A DNA stretch of 64,000 nucleotides. It comes from Comamonadaceae bacterium (GTDB lineage Bacteria > Pseudomonadota > Gammaproteobacteria > Burkholderiales > Burkholderiaceae_C). Location: the NCBI GenBank assembly GCA_947475685.1, contig CANJNC010000014.1, positions 1 through 64,000 on the forward strand, in the 5' to 3' direction. Below, piece by piece: positions 11,201 to 21,137 of the stretch (positions are counted from its first letter, which is position 1; the number at the start of each line of letters is the position of its first letter). Position numbers and translations under genes: made by a program. The notes beneath the pieces were generated by a model that was not told the DNA's origin, did not search any database, and saw nothing but the letters and a program-made list of their open reading frames with translations.

Positions 11201-12187
11201 TCAAGGCTCAAGCACCTGCGGATTCAAAGGGGTGATGGCCTTTCGGTGAGCAAAGAATTCAATCAAATTATCGGCCGCTAAATTTGACATCTTCAAACGG
11301 GTTTGAATGGTCGAGCTTGCAATGTGTGGGGTGAGGACCACCCTTTTCAAAGTCAAGAGTCTAGGATTGATCTTGGGCTCGCCTTCAAACACATCCAATG
11401 CAAAACCACCCAAATGCCCGCTTTGCAAAGCGTCTACCAGGGCATCTTCATCAATCAAGCCGCCTCTGGCAATATTGATCAGATGGGCCCCCGGCTTCAT
11501 CATTGCCAACTCACGCGCTCCAATCATGTGATGTGACTGCGCGCTGTAAGGGAGCACCAACATCACGTGATCCGATTGCGCCAAAAGATCAGCCAATTCG
11601 ACCCAAGTGGCTTCGAGAGCGCTTTCAGTTGCCGCGGGCAGTTGCGTGCGGTTGTGGTAAATCACTTTCATGTCAAAACCCTTTGACGCACGCTTGGCCA
11701 CAGCTTGCCCAATTCTGCCCATGCCAATGATCCCCAGTGTCGAGCCATGCACGTCATGACCCGCCAATAAATCAAACCGCCACTGCTTCCACTGTTGATC
11801 GCGCAAAAAGTGCTCGCTCTCCACCATTCGACGAGCACAAGCCATCAGTAGAGCGAAGCCAAAATCCGCGGTCGTTTGCGTGAGCACATCTGGCGTGTTG
11901 GTCGCAAGCACGCCCGCACGGGTCATGCCCTCAAGATCGAAGTTGTTGAAACCAACGGCCATATTGGCACATATTTTTAAACTCCCACAGGCCTTTAAAA
12001 GCGCCTCATTGATCAAGTCCGAGCCGGTGGTGAGCATGCCATCGCTTTGGGCAGCTTTGGCCACGTAGTGCTCATGCAAGACCACTTCATCGGCTTGATT
12101 GTGAATGACCTCAAAATGCGATTGCAGTCTCTCAATCACCTGGGGGAAATTCGGCCTGGGAATATAAATTTTGGGCTTTGTGTTCAC
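11201..12187 (-). CDS. D-2-hydroxyacid dehydrogenase (glyoxylate/hydroxypyruvate reductase-like)
   Basis: GSTLGIIGMGRIGQAVAKRA nucleotide-binding motif; NIARGGLIDEDALVDAL; GFALDVFEGEP. Confidence 0.9.
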   Translation of the reverse strand: MNTKPKIYIPRPNFPQVIERLQSHFEVIHNQADEVVLHEHYVAKAAQSDGMLTTGSDLINEALLKACGSLKICANMAVGFNNFDLEGMTRAGVLATNTPDVLTQTTADFGFALLMACARRMVESEHFLRDQQWKQWRFDLLAGHDVHGSTLGIIGMGRIGQAVAKRASKGFDMKVIYHNRTQLPAATESALEATWVELADLLAQSDHVMLVLPYSAQSHHMIGARELAMMKPGAHLINIARGGLIDEDALVDALQSGHLGGFALDVFEGEPKINPRLLTLKRVVLTPHIASSTIQTRLKMSNLAADNLIEFFAHRKAITPLNPQVLEP

Positions 12188-12276
12188 AGTGGATGCTTTA
12201 ATGGATTAATCATGATGGCGCTCGGCTTGAAGGATCGGGGTCGACTGAGGACCCCTTGAAAGGGGTGGATGGGAGC

Positions 12277-13578
12277 TTAACGCATGAGCCAAAAGACACC
12301 AGTGCCTCCCACATAGCCCACCAAGGCTTTGAAAGTGAAGTTTCTCAAATACCATGCGAATTTTAAACCCTCTTGACCCATGGCAACAATGCCAGCAGCA
12401 GAGCCCAATATAAGCAATGAGCCCCCAGTGCCCGCGCAGTAAGCCAGCAAGAGCCACAAGCCGTGATCCAAAGGGTAAACACTTAGACTGAACATGTTCA
12501 TGCTTGCGCTCACCAAGGGGATGTTATCCAAAAAAGCACTCAATAGGCCTAGGGCAAAGATTTGATTGAACTCTTGGCCAAGATAGTCGTGCATGAATTT
12601 TGACAAGTGTGCCAAAACACCTGCTTCGTGCAGCAAGTCCATGCACAGCAAAATGCCCAGAATGAAAACAATCGAGGGCCAGTCAATTTTAAAAAAAGCG
12701 CTGATGAGGCGAGTGTGAGACTTTGCTGCTACTTTGGGTGTTTCTCGCGACTTGGCCTTTGACAACCAAGGATCCACGACACAGGCCAGGGCAAGCAAAC
12801 ACAACACCGCCACCATTGCGGGAGGCCAGTTCGTCAGATGCGCAAGCACTGGGATCATGAGCATCAAAACCAAGCCCATGGACAAGACGAGATGTTCAAA
12901 TCCTCCAGGTCCCGTTAAGCTTGAGTCAGATGTTGGCAAGGGAGATCTCATCTGTGAGGCGCGTGAACCCATGAAAAGTCGCGTGCAAAGTAAAAGGGGC
13001 AAAAGGCAATTGAGCACGGCTGCAGCAAAGCCCCCTTGGATCAAACCCAAGGGCGTGACCATGCCGGCAATCCAAAGCATCGTGGTCGTCACGTCACCAA
13101 TGGGAGACCATGCGCCGCCCGCGTTGGAGGCCAAAACAACCATGCTCACCAAGGTCCATTGCCGATCCCGCTCCAGGTGTCGCGCCTTGATGATCGCCAA
13201 CATGACCAGAGTGGAGGTCATGTTATCAATCACTGCACTCAAAAAGAAGGTCACCCAAGTGATGCGCCACAACTCTTGAAGAGCACTGTCGTGCAAGAGC
13301 CATTTTTGCAAAAGAACAAACCCGCCGTTCTCACGGATCCATTCAACCAAGATCATCACGGCCAACAAAAAGAGAACAATTTGCGAGGTTTTTTCAGCCG
13401 AATGTACAAGCGTCTTGAGTGCTTCTGAAAGCGTCGGCTGGGTGCTTGCGTACAAGCCCCAAAGCAATACGGCCCCGCCCAAAGCCAAAAGGGTTCGGTC
13501 CCATTGCAACCACTCCTCCAACACGATGGCCATGTAGATGAGTAAAAAGAATGTTGCGATGAGCCACAGCATGGTCAC
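12277..13578 (-). CDS. nhaD: NhaD-type Na+/H+ antiporter
   Basis: Polytopic; NAGGAWSPIGDVTTTMLWIAG and SAFLDNIPLVSASMNMF typical of NhaD/ion-transporter superfamily. Confidence 0.87.
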   Translation of the reverse strand: MTMLWLIATFFLLIYMAIVLEEWLQWDRTLLALGGAVLLWGLYASTQPTLSEALKTLVHSAEKTSQIVLFLLAVMILVEWIRENGGFVLLQKWLLHDSALQELWRITWVTFFLSAVIDNMTSTLVMLAIIKARHLERDRQWTLVSMVVLASNAGGAWSPIGDVTTTMLWIAGMVTPLGLIQGGFAAAVLNCLLPLLLCTRLFMGSRASQMRSPLPTSDSSLTGPGGFEHLVLSMGLVLMLMIPVLAHLTNWPPAMVAVLCLLALACVVDPWLSKAKSRETPKVAAKSHTRLISAFFKIDWPSIVFILGILLCMDLLHEAGVLAHLSKFMHDYLGQEFNQIFALGLLSAFLDNIPLVSASMNMFSLSVYPLDHGLWLLLAYCAGTGGSLLILGSAAGIVAMGQEGLKFAWYLRNFTFKALVGYVGGTGVFWLMR

Positions 13579-13645
13579 ACTCGGCCCGCAAAGAAGGCTT
13601 CATTCTTCAAGCCTGGCCCATTGGACTTTGTGCATGGGAAAAAGA

Positions 13646-14833
13646 TCATTGCAAAGGCGACTCAATTTCAAAGACTTGCCGCAAGTAGGCCAAGTATTTT
13701 TCATCGGTACACATGTTCTTGGAAGGTGTGTCGGACAGTTTGGCCACAGGTTGCCCATTGCAATGAACCATCTTGATCACGATTTGCAAGGGCTCGTAAC
13801 CCAAATCATTGGTTAAATTGGTGCCAATGCCAAAAGCCAATTGACAGCGGCCTTTGAACTGGTGATAAAGTTCAATGGTTTTGGGCACGGTCAAGCCGTC
13901 GCTGAAAATCAGTATCTTTGTTTTTGGATCCACGCGATTTTTCTTGTAATGGGCAATCATGCGTTCGCCCCAAGCAAACGGATCGCCACTGTCGTGCCTA
14001 GCACCATCAAAAAGTTTGCAAAAATAAAGATCAAAGTCCCTTAAAAAGGGCTCGATGCCGTAGACGTCCGACAACGCAATGCCCAAGTCGCCTCGGTACT
14101 CTCTGGCCCAAGACTCAAAGCCAAATACTTGGCTGTCTCTTAACCGAGGGCCCAAAGCTTGGCAGGCTTGAAGGTACTCGTGGGCCATGGTGCCCAAAGG
14201 GGTCAAGTTCAATTGTTTCGCGAAAAAGACATTGGACGTCCCAGCCAATTGCCCCTTCGCTCCAGAACCTAAGTCACGGCTCAAGGTCTTTAAAATTTCC
14301 AACTGCCAATCTTTAGAGAATCGCCGTCTTGTCCCATAGTCTGCGATCTTTAGGTCTGATAAATTGGGCCCTTTGAGCAACTCGATCTTTTCTTGCAACA
14401 ATGCTCGACCTCTTTTGAATTCAGGCTTGGGGTACAAGCTCTTGAAGGCCACTTCATTGACAATGGCCAAGACAGGAATTTCAAACAAAATGGTGTGAAG
14501 CCATGGCCCATTGATCACGATCTCCAATTCCCCGTGGTCCAACGGGGTGACGGTGATGTATTTTTCATTCAAACGAAACAAACCCAAAAAATCGACAAAA
14601 TCACTCTTGATGAACCTCAAACCCCTGAGCCATTGAAGTTCATCTTCAAGAAAGTCAATCGTGCACAAGTGCTTGATTTCATCTCGTATCTCTTGAGCCA
14701 GATGGGCCAATTTGATGCCGGGATTTCTGCATTTGAATCGATACTCGACATTGGCACCAGGAAACTGATGCAAGACAGCTTGCATCATGGTGAACTTGTA
14801 CAAATCAGTATCTAATAGACTGGTAATGATCAT
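13646..14833 (-). CDS. pncB: Nicotinate phosphoribosyltransferase
   Basis: [61 protein letters not shown]. Confidence 0.95.
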   Translation of the reverse strand: MIITSLLDTDLYKFTMMQAVLHQFPGANVEYRFKCRNPGIKLAHLAQEIRDEIKHLCTIDFLEDELQWLRGLRFIKSDFVDFLGLFRLNEKYITVTPLDHGELEIVINGPWLHTILFEIPVLAIVNEVAFKSLYPKPEFKRGRALLQEKIELLKGPNLSDLKIADYGTRRRFSKDWQLEILKTLSRDLGSGAKGQLAGTSNVFFAKQLNLTPLGTMAHEYLQACQALGPRLRDSQVFGFESWAREYRGDLGIALSDVYGIEPFLRDFDLYFCKLFDGARHDSGDPFAWGERMIAHYKKNRVDPKTKILIFSDGLTVPKTIELYHQFKGRCQLAFGIGTNLTNDLGYEPLQIVIKMVHCNGQPVAKLSDTPSKNMCTDEKYLAYLRQVFEIESPLQ

Positions 14834-14892
14834 GGGTGTTTCAAACGCAATGAATGTTCTTAGTTTTTAGAACCCGACTCGCACCAGTTGGG

Positions 14893-15612
14893 TTATCCAT
14901 CGATTGTCTCGTCATCTAACCAAGTCGTAAAAGCATCAGCACTCAAACGAGGCGTGCCAAAAGAGTTGATCAACTGGGCGTTATCTGGCCAACCAAGGCT
15001 CATGCCACAGATCAGTTTTTCATGTTCACTCGCACCAATATGCGACATGATAACCTCAGAAAACGAATTCCATGCCGCTTGGGGACAGGTACCAAGCCCG
15101 CGGCCCTTGGCGGCCAGCATCAAGTTTTGTAAAAACATCCCATAATCAATCAAAGCTCCCCCCTCAAGGGAGCGGTGCGCGGTAAAAAAAAGACCCACCG
15201 GCGCTCCAAAAAACTCAAAGTTTTTGCGGTGCTGTTGATGCATTTTTTCTTTCTCGCCTCTTTCAATCCCTAAGAGAGAGTAAAGTCCCCAACCGTTTTC
15301 TCTTCTTCGCTCAAGAAAGGGCGACACCCACTCCTTTGGGTAATACGCGTAATGGGGCTTGTAGAGCTGCGCTTTTTGCGGATTCAAAAACAACTCATCA
15401 TGCAATGCGCATACCTTTTGCACCAAAATTCGTTTCAATTCTCCCTGAAGGACATAGACCTTCCAGGGCTGCATGTTGGACCCCGAGGGCGCCCTGGCAG
15501 CCACGTCAAGCACCTCAGTGAGGCACGATCTTGGCACAGGTTTATCCAAGTAAGCTCTCACAGAGTGTCTGGAGCAAATGAGTTCGTCCAGTAAATTTTT
15601 GCGTGCATTCAT
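14893..15612 (-). CDS. Nitroreductase family protein
   Basis: RHSVRAYLDKPVPRSCLTEVLDVAARAPSGSNMQPWKVYVL; C-terminal GLGTCPQAAW. Confidence 0.9.
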   Translation of the reverse strand: MNARKNLLDELICSRHSVRAYLDKPVPRSCLTEVLDVAARAPSGSNMQPWKVYVLQGELKRILVQKVCALHDELFLNPQKAQLYKPHYAYYPKEWVSPFLERRRENGWGLYSLLGIERGEKEKMHQQHRKNFEFFGAPVGLFFTAHRSLEGGALIDYGMFLQNLMLAAKGRGLGTCPQAAWNSFSEVIMSHIGASEHEKLICGMSLGWPDNAQLINSFGTPRLSADAFTTWLDDETIDG

Positions 15613-16061
15613 CGGAGTGTTTCTAGTGCGTGCTTGAACGCTTCGCTCAATGCATGGGGTCGAAGGCTCACGGGTTCTACATACACGTGTACAAATTTAC
15701 CCTGGGCGCTGGGGTGCTCTTTCTCGCCTTGAAAGATCCCTATGTCGTAATGCACGCTGGTCTTACCGACTTGCACAACCTTGAGCCCGGCAACCACAGC
15801 CTGGGGATAAGCGATGGGAGAGAAGTAATTGCACTGCGAGTGAACGACCAAACCGACGAGCGGATTTTTAGCACTCTTGAGCAACTCATTTTCTAGCAAC
15901 CATTGATTCACAATCGTATCCATCCAAGCGTAATAGATGACGTTGTTGACGTGACCATACACATCGTTGTCCATCCAGCGCGTGGTGATCGGAATGCAAA
16001 AAGGATAAAAACTGCGCAAATTTGCAGTGTCTTGGGAATCAGATCTGTTCATTTTGTTCAA
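15609..16061 (-). CDS. Acyl-CoA thioesterase, 4-hydroxybenzoyl-CoA thioesterase-like hotdog fold
   Basis: TRWMDNDVYGHVNNVIYYAWMDT signature. Confidence 0.87.
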   Translation of the reverse strand: MNKMNRSDSQDTANLRSFYPFCIPITTRWMDNDVYGHVNNVIYYAWMDTIVNQWLLENELLKSAKNPLVGLVVHSQCNYFSPIAYPQAVVAGLKVVQVGKTSVHYDIGIFQGEKEHPSAQGKFVHVYVEPVSLRPHALSEAFKHALETLR

Positions 16062-16086
16062 TGTTTAAGACGGCCAACCAGGTTCA

Positions 16087-17019
16087 TCAAAGTGCGTCTT
16101 GCCTTTGCCAAAGAAGCCAAGATGCGTAGCCCAAGGCGAACGTATTCATTTGAATTTGGGCGGTTTCTTGCATATCATGGCCGTAGCCTCCAGCCATCAC
16201 GAACGCCAAAGGCAAGCCTCGCTCTCTTGCCCATTGAAAAACCGACTCGTCTCTGGATCTTAAACCATTCACGCTCAACGACAAGCGGCCCAGTCGATCG
16301 CCTTTGTAGGGATCGGCACCCGCCAAATAGAATACAAAATTGGGCTCAAAGCGCGACTCAAGCACGTCAAGAGAGTGCGCCAAAGCCCCTAAGTAGTCCT
16401 CGTCTTGCGTACCATCGGCCAGCTCCACGTCCAGGTCACTTTTCTCCTTTTCAAAAGGAAAATTCTTGGCCCCATGCAGCGACAAGGTAAAGACGGTGCT
16501 GTCTTTGGCAAAAATTCTCGCACTGCCATTGCCTTGGTGCACATCCAAATCAATGATGGCCACCCTGAAAGGCTTTGAGCTGACTCTGTGGTGCTCAACT
16601 TGAATGACTCTTGTGGCAACGGCCACATCGTTGAACACACAAAAGCCTCCCCCTTGGTCTGCACAAGCGTGATGGGTGCCGCCAGCCAAATTGGCACTGA
16701 TCCCCTCCATGAGGGCTTGCCTGGCGGCTTGAATGGTCGCACCCGTAGAGCACCTGGCGCGCTCGACCATCCCCAATGACCAAGGAAACCCAATCGCTTT
16801 TTGAATCTGCGCAGGCACGGTTCCGGCAAAGACTTGCTCGATGTAACGGGGTAAATGCACCAAGGCCAATTCACCCTGCGAGACAGGCGTTGACTCGATC
16901 AGATCAATGAAACCCATCTCTTGGCTCACCCTCGTCTTTAAGAGCTCGTACTTGCTCATTGGGAAACGATGACCCAAAGGCAAGGTTTGCAATTGAGTCC
17001 CTGCAAAAAAGATCTTCAA
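16087..17019 (-). CDS. Histone deacetylase / acetoin utilisation-like family protein
   Basis: GGTHHACADQGGGFCVFNDVAVA; IIDLDVHQGNGSARIF; LAGADPYKGDRLGRLSLS. Confidence 0.92.
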   Translation of the reverse strand: MKIFFAGTQLQTLPLGHRFPMSKYELLKTRVSQEMGFIDLIESTPVSQGELALVHLPRYIEQVFAGTVPAQIQKAIGFPWSLGMVERARCSTGATIQAARQALMEGISANLAGGTHHACADQGGGFCVFNDVAVATRVIQVEHHRVSSKPFRVAIIDLDVHQGNGSARIFAKDSTVFTLSLHGAKNFPFEKEKSDLDVELADGTQDEDYLGALAHSLDVLESRFEPNFVFYLAGADPYKGDRLGRLSLSVNGLRSRDESVFQWARERGLPLAFVMAGGYGHDMQETAQIQMNTFALGYASWLLWQRQDAL

Positions 17020-17130
17020 AGAAGTAAACCAATAAAAACAATGACTTAACTAGCATTCACGCCATGCCTGTGGCTGTGTATTGTGTCACAGCACCAGGCA
17101 AAACGCCCAAACCAAACAGTTTCCCATTTT

Positions 17131-17150
17131 ATTAGAGGGTCCACTCTAAT
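17131..17150. promoter_or_regulatory. Perfect dyad ATTAGAG-ggtcca-CTCTAAT upstream of phasin gene (possible operator)
   Basis: 7-bp perfect arms, 6-nt spacer, read directly. Confidence 0.5.
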
Positions 17151-17174
17151 ATGGTGCATTGCAACAATAATGCC

Positions 17175-17202
17175 TTGAAATTTATTTTCTCGCCCCTATA
17201 CT
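17175..17202 (+). promoter_or_regulatory. Predicted sigma70 promoter of phasin gene
   Basis: TTGAAA-N16-TATACT, 90 bp upstream of the phasin ATG. Confidence 0.55.
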
Positions 17203-17291
17203 TCATCTATGTTGCAACGCATCATTTATTAAAATTCTGAGTTGCCAAGTTTCATTGCCTATTTACTTTTCATTACCTCAAGGAGTTCACC

Positions 17292-17840
17292 ATGTTAACT
17301 GTCGAACAAATCACATCTGCTCAAAAAAATAACTTGAATGTTTTTTTTGGCTTCACTGAAACCGCTTTTTCTGGCGTAGAGAAGTTGGTGGAGCTCAATT
17401 TGGCTGCTGCCAAAGCTGCTTTCAGCGAAAACGTTCACCACGTTCAGTCCATGATTTCTATCAAAGACCCAGCAGAAATCGTGGCTCTTCAGTCGTCCTT
17501 TTATCAGCCGATTGCTGAAAAAAGCGCTGCTTACAGCCGCCATGTTTATGAGATCGCGACGAGCACAAGCTCAGAGTTGTCAAAATCTATCGAAAGTAAA
17601 ACTCAAGAAACCCAACAAGCTTTCATGTCCATGATGGACGGTGCAACTAAAAACGCACCCCAAGGCACAGAGGCGGCTGTGGCCATGTTCAAAAACGCAA
17701 TGACTGCCAGCCAAAACGCGATCGATACGGCTCAAAAGGCCATCAAACAGGTGACTGAAACTGCAGAGGCCAATATTCAAGCCGCAGTGAGCTCGGCCAC
17801 GTCTGCCACGAAAGCGACTAAAAAACGCACAGCTGCTTAA
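17292..17840 (+). CDS. phaP: Phasin family protein (PHA granule-associated)
   Basis: [44 protein letters not shown]; Ala-rich coiled C-terminus ending KATKKRTAA. Confidence 0.92.
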   Translation: MLTVEQITSAQKNNLNVFFGFTETAFSGVEKLVELNLAAAKAAFSENVHHVQSMISIKDPAEIVALQSSFYQPIAEKSAAYSRHVYEIATSTSSELSKSIESKTQETQQAFMSMMDGATKNAPQGTEAAVAMFKNAMTASQNAIDTAQKAIKQVTETAEANIQAAVSSATSATKATKKRTAA

Positions 17841-17887
17841 GCGGTAGGTGCCGCAGGCACCTTTGCGTTAACGCGCGCGCCCCATGA

Positions 17888-17919
17888 AACAGACTGCCTT
17901 GGTGCAGTCTGTTTTTTTT
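17888..17919 (+). terminator. Rho-independent terminator after phasin gene
   Basis: AACAGACTGC-cttggt-GCAGTCTGTT followed by a T run. Confidence 0.85.
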
Positions 17920-18880
17920 AGGGCAACTGTTTTTGCAACAAGATTTTCAACTGGGGCAGTGCCTTCGTCATCGCCACACGGCCTGCCTCAATCGAGCGTT
18001 TTCTTTCGCTAAACGCTGCCGAGCCAATCCCACTGAGTGCAGGTTTGACCACCAAGTCGGCCTCCTTGAGCTCAAAATCACTGATGCTCTTGCCCATGAT
18101 GCTGAAGGTTTGCAATAAGATTTGCAACATGCCATCGGCTTTGTTGGCCTCTAGGGGCGTTGAAATATCCACTGCAAGCACAATGTCTGCGCCCATTTGT
18201 TTTGCAAACCTCACAGGCACAGGGGCCACCAAACCTCCATCGACATATTCTTTGCCTCCAATTTGTACAGGCTGAAACACAGCAGGTACAGCACTAGAGG
18301 CTCTAACGGCGGTGGCTGCATCGCCTCGTTGGAACAAGATGGACTCTCCAGAATGCAAGTCGGTTGCGACCACACCCAATGGAATTTTCATCTCCTCGAT
18401 CTTTTTGATGTCTAAATTTTGCGTCATGTATTTGGCCAAGGCATCTCCCCTCATCATGCCCCTAGAAATCAAGGGGACTGTCCAATCGGTCAAAGCAGAC
18501 TCGTCCATGCTTTCTGACAATTTAAGCAACTGTGAAGCGTTTTTTCCACTGGTGTAAAAAGCGGCCACGACACTGCCCGCAGAGGTTCCAACCACCAACT
18601 GTGGCTGAATACCCGCCTCTTCAAGCACCTGCAACACACCGACATGCGCAAATCCCCTGGCCGCACCACCGCCCAAGGCCAGGCCTAGTTTTATAGGCCG
18701 CTTGGGCGTTAAAGCATCTCTTTTCTCGGGCTCCTCTTGCATGGAGCCAGGCAGACTGGGTTTGCCATTGACGCCAAGAGGCACCTGGGTGCTAGAGCAA
18801 GAGACCAGCACCAAACTCAAAAAACAGCATGCCAAAAAAACACACCGATCTCGAAGCACTGACACACAAAACAAAAACAT
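17918..18880 (-). CDS. Patatin-like phospholipase family lipoprotein
   Basis: Signal peptide with lipobox-like LVSC; LGLALGGGAARGFAHVGVLQVLEEAG; GTSAGS; DGG motif. Confidence 0.9.
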   Translation of the reverse strand: MFLFCVSVLRDRCVFLACCFLSLVLVSCSSTQVPLGVNGKPSLPGSMQEEPEKRDALTPKRPIKLGLALGGGAARGFAHVGVLQVLEEAGIQPQLVVGTSAGSVVAAFYTSGKNASQLLKLSESMDESALTDWTVPLISRGMMRGDALAKYMTQNLDIKKIEEMKIPLGVVATDLHSGESILFQRGDAATAVRASSAVPAVFQPVQIGGKEYVDGGLVAPVPVRFAKQMGADIVLAVDISTPLEANKADGMLQILLQTFSIMGKSISDFELKEADLVVKPALSGIGSAAFSERKRSIEAGRVAMTKALPQLKILLQKQLP

Positions 18881-19086
18881 GAAAACGCCTTATGTCACAA
18901 GCAAAAAGAAAAGGAAAAAATCCACCATTGCCTTCACAAATTTCATCAACTTGGTGTTTAATAGACCTGTTGAATGCATACGAAAGATTTACAAATGATT
19001 TTAGTGCGTTTCATGTCGCTTGGGGCCATTCGAATCACAAAATAAGCATTTTTAGACCTCTAAAATACCTGTTGAGCTTTTTATCA

Positions 19087-20934
19087 ATGTCCATCCCTCA
19101 AACCTTTATTCAAGACCTGTTAGCCCGCGTGGACATTGTCGACGTGGTGGGTAAACACGTTCAACTGAAAAAAGGTGGCGCCAATTTTGTAGGCTTATGT
19201 CCCTTTCACAGCGAAAAGTCCCCCTCCTTTTCTGTCAGCCCCACCAAACAGTTCTTTCATTGTTTTGGTTGCGGTAAAACTGGAAACGCCGTCGGATTTC
19301 TAATGGAGCATGCGGGCATGCATTTTGTAGAAGCGGTCAAAGATTTGGCACAAAGTTATGGCTTGGTGGTGCCTGAAACAGACTTCTCCCCTGAAGACAG
19401 AGTCAAGGCCTTGGAGAATCAAAAAAAACAACTCTCCATCGTGGACTTGCTAGAAACTGCAAGCTTGAGCTATAAAAAAAATCTCAAAGACTCCACCAAA
19501 GCGATCAACTACCTCAAACAAAGGGGCTTGTCGGGTGAAGTTGCCAAACTCTTTGGACTGGGGTACGCGCTCGATGAATGGACGGGTTTGGCTCATGTAT
19601 TTGAGCATTACAGCTCGGCCGACCTTGTTGAGGCTGGCTTGGTGATAGAGAACAAAGAGGATCCAGCGCAAGAAAAGCGCTACGATCGTTTTAGAGATCG
19701 AATCATATTTCCCATTCGAAACATCAAAGGCGAATGCATCGGCTTTGGTGGCCGTGTCATGGGCAACGGCACGCCCAAATATTTAAACTCTCCCGAAACG
19801 CCCGTGTTTTCGAAGGGCAAGGAGCTTTATGGTCTCTTTGAAGCTCGACAACACCTCAAAGAAAAGGGCCATGCGATCGTGACAGAGGGCTATATGGATG
19901 TGGTCGCATTGGCGCAATTGGGCGTGCCCAATGCTGTCGCAACGCTTGGCACAGCTTGCACGCCGGACCACATCACAAAACTATTTCGTTTCACCGACAC
20001 CATCGTCTTTAGCTTCGATGGCGATCAAGCGGGCAGGCGTGCGGCCAAAAAAGCACTGGAAGTCTCTTTGCCCTTTGCCAAAGACACAAGAAGTTTGAAG
20101 TTCTTGTTTCTGCCCCCCGAACACGATCCAGACAGTTACATCCGAGAAATGGGTGTGGATGCGTTTTCAAGACTTGTCTCGAGTTCAACACCCTTGAGTC
20201 AATTTTTATTGGACATTGCGAGGAGTGGGTGCGATTTGTCAACAGCAGAAGGACGATCTTTGTTGGCCGCTCAAGCCCTTCCTTTGTGGAGCGCCTTGCC
20301 TCAAGGTGTTTTACAAACTCAACTGTTGAATGAAATAGCAGATTTGGTCCACATTGGTCATTTTGAACTCAAACAACTTTGGTCCGACAGCCTCACCCCT
20401 CGCTCCAACTCCACCAACATCAGCCCTTTTAACCACAAAAAATCCAAGCAAGCGCCTTGGATGACGAAAGACCGAGCAGATTCAAGCCCTAGGCGTGCAC
20501 CCATCCGACAAGCGCCCATGAGCCGTCAAGATCGAGGTATACAAATTTTGTTTCAACACATGTCTCAATGGCCTGCGATCAGCTCCGAGCAACAAAACAT
20601 CCTGTGCCGCCTACCCGCGCCTCACGGACTTGCATTCACATGGCTTGACCTTCAACTCAATGAGTTAGGCGTTTTGAGTTGGCCACAGCTCAAAGAGTTA
20701 ACCCCACCACAAGAGTGGTCACAATGGTTAAGTGCCTTGGTTGAAAATACACCTTTAGAGGCCGAGGAAGGCAATGGGGAGTTGAAAAATATCCTGTTTG
20801 AGCTGGAGAAAGCCGATATTTCAGAAAAGCTCACTCAAATGGCACCTTTGGTGGGTGCAGACCCTCAAATTTATAAACAATTTAAAAGCCTAAGTGCCCG
20901 ATTTGCTTTACTTAAATCGACCCCTTTGGTATAA
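19087..20934 (+). CDS. dnaG: DNA primase (start at MSIPQTFIQDLLARVDIVDVV, inside the longer ORF from 18892)
   Basis: Zn finger CPFHSEKSPSFSVSPTKQFFHCFGCGKTG; TOPRIM VTEGYMDVVALAQ, FSFDGDQAGRRAA. Confidence 0.95.
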   Translation: MSIPQTFIQDLLARVDIVDVVGKHVQLKKGGANFVGLCPFHSEKSPSFSVSPTKQFFHCFGCGKTGNAVGFLMEHAGMHFVEAVKDLAQSYGLVVPETDFSPEDRVKALENQKKQLSIVDLLETASLSYKKNLKDSTKAINYLKQRGLSGEVAKLFGLGYALDEWTGLAHVFEHYSSADLVEAGLVIENKEDPAQEKRYDRFRDRIIFPIRNIKGECIGFGGRVMGNGTPKYLNSPETPVFSKGKELYGLFEARQHLKEKGHAIVTEGYMDVVALAQLGVPNAVATLGTACTPDHITKLFRFTDTIVFSFDGDQAGRRAAKKALEVSLPFAKDTRSLKFLFLPPEHDPDSYIREMGVDAFSRLVSSSTPLSQFLLDIARSGCDLSTAEGRSLLAAQALPLWSALPQGVLQTQLLNEIADLVHIGHFELKQLWSDSLTPRSNSTNISPFNHKKSKQAPWMTKDRADSSPRRAPIRQAPMSRQDRGIQILFQHMSQWPAISSEQQNILCRLPAPHGLAFTWLDLQLNELGVLSWPQLKELTPPQEWSQWLSALVENTPLEAEEGNGELKNILFELEKADISEKLTQMAPLVGADPQIYKQFKSLSARFALLKSTPLV

Positions 20935-20935
20935 T
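20907..20935 (+). promoter_or_regulatory. Predicted sigma70 promoter of rpoD inside the 3' end of dnaG
   Basis: TTTACT-N17-TATAAT; -10 overlaps the dnaG stop codon. Confidence 0.55.
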
Positions 20936-21137
20936 CCATTAACGCAAGTGCGACAGCAACACCTCCGAGCCGGCAAATCTTGACTCATTGACGTCATCTC
21001 CCGCCACCTATCGCAAGGACTGCATTCCAAATGTTCGCCCAAACAACTTGCTTTTGAGCATCCCCTAACTGCAAACCCTTCAAAGTCTCTCCTCTGTGAT
21101 TGATGAGGAGTCACTTTCTTTCTGTCAAGGATTGAAA

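Noticed and set aside
18892-19086. 65-residue N-terminal extension of DnaG in the ORF track
   Set aside because: Canonical primase begins at MSIPQTFIQDLLARVDIVDVV (19087); the extension has no similarity to primase.
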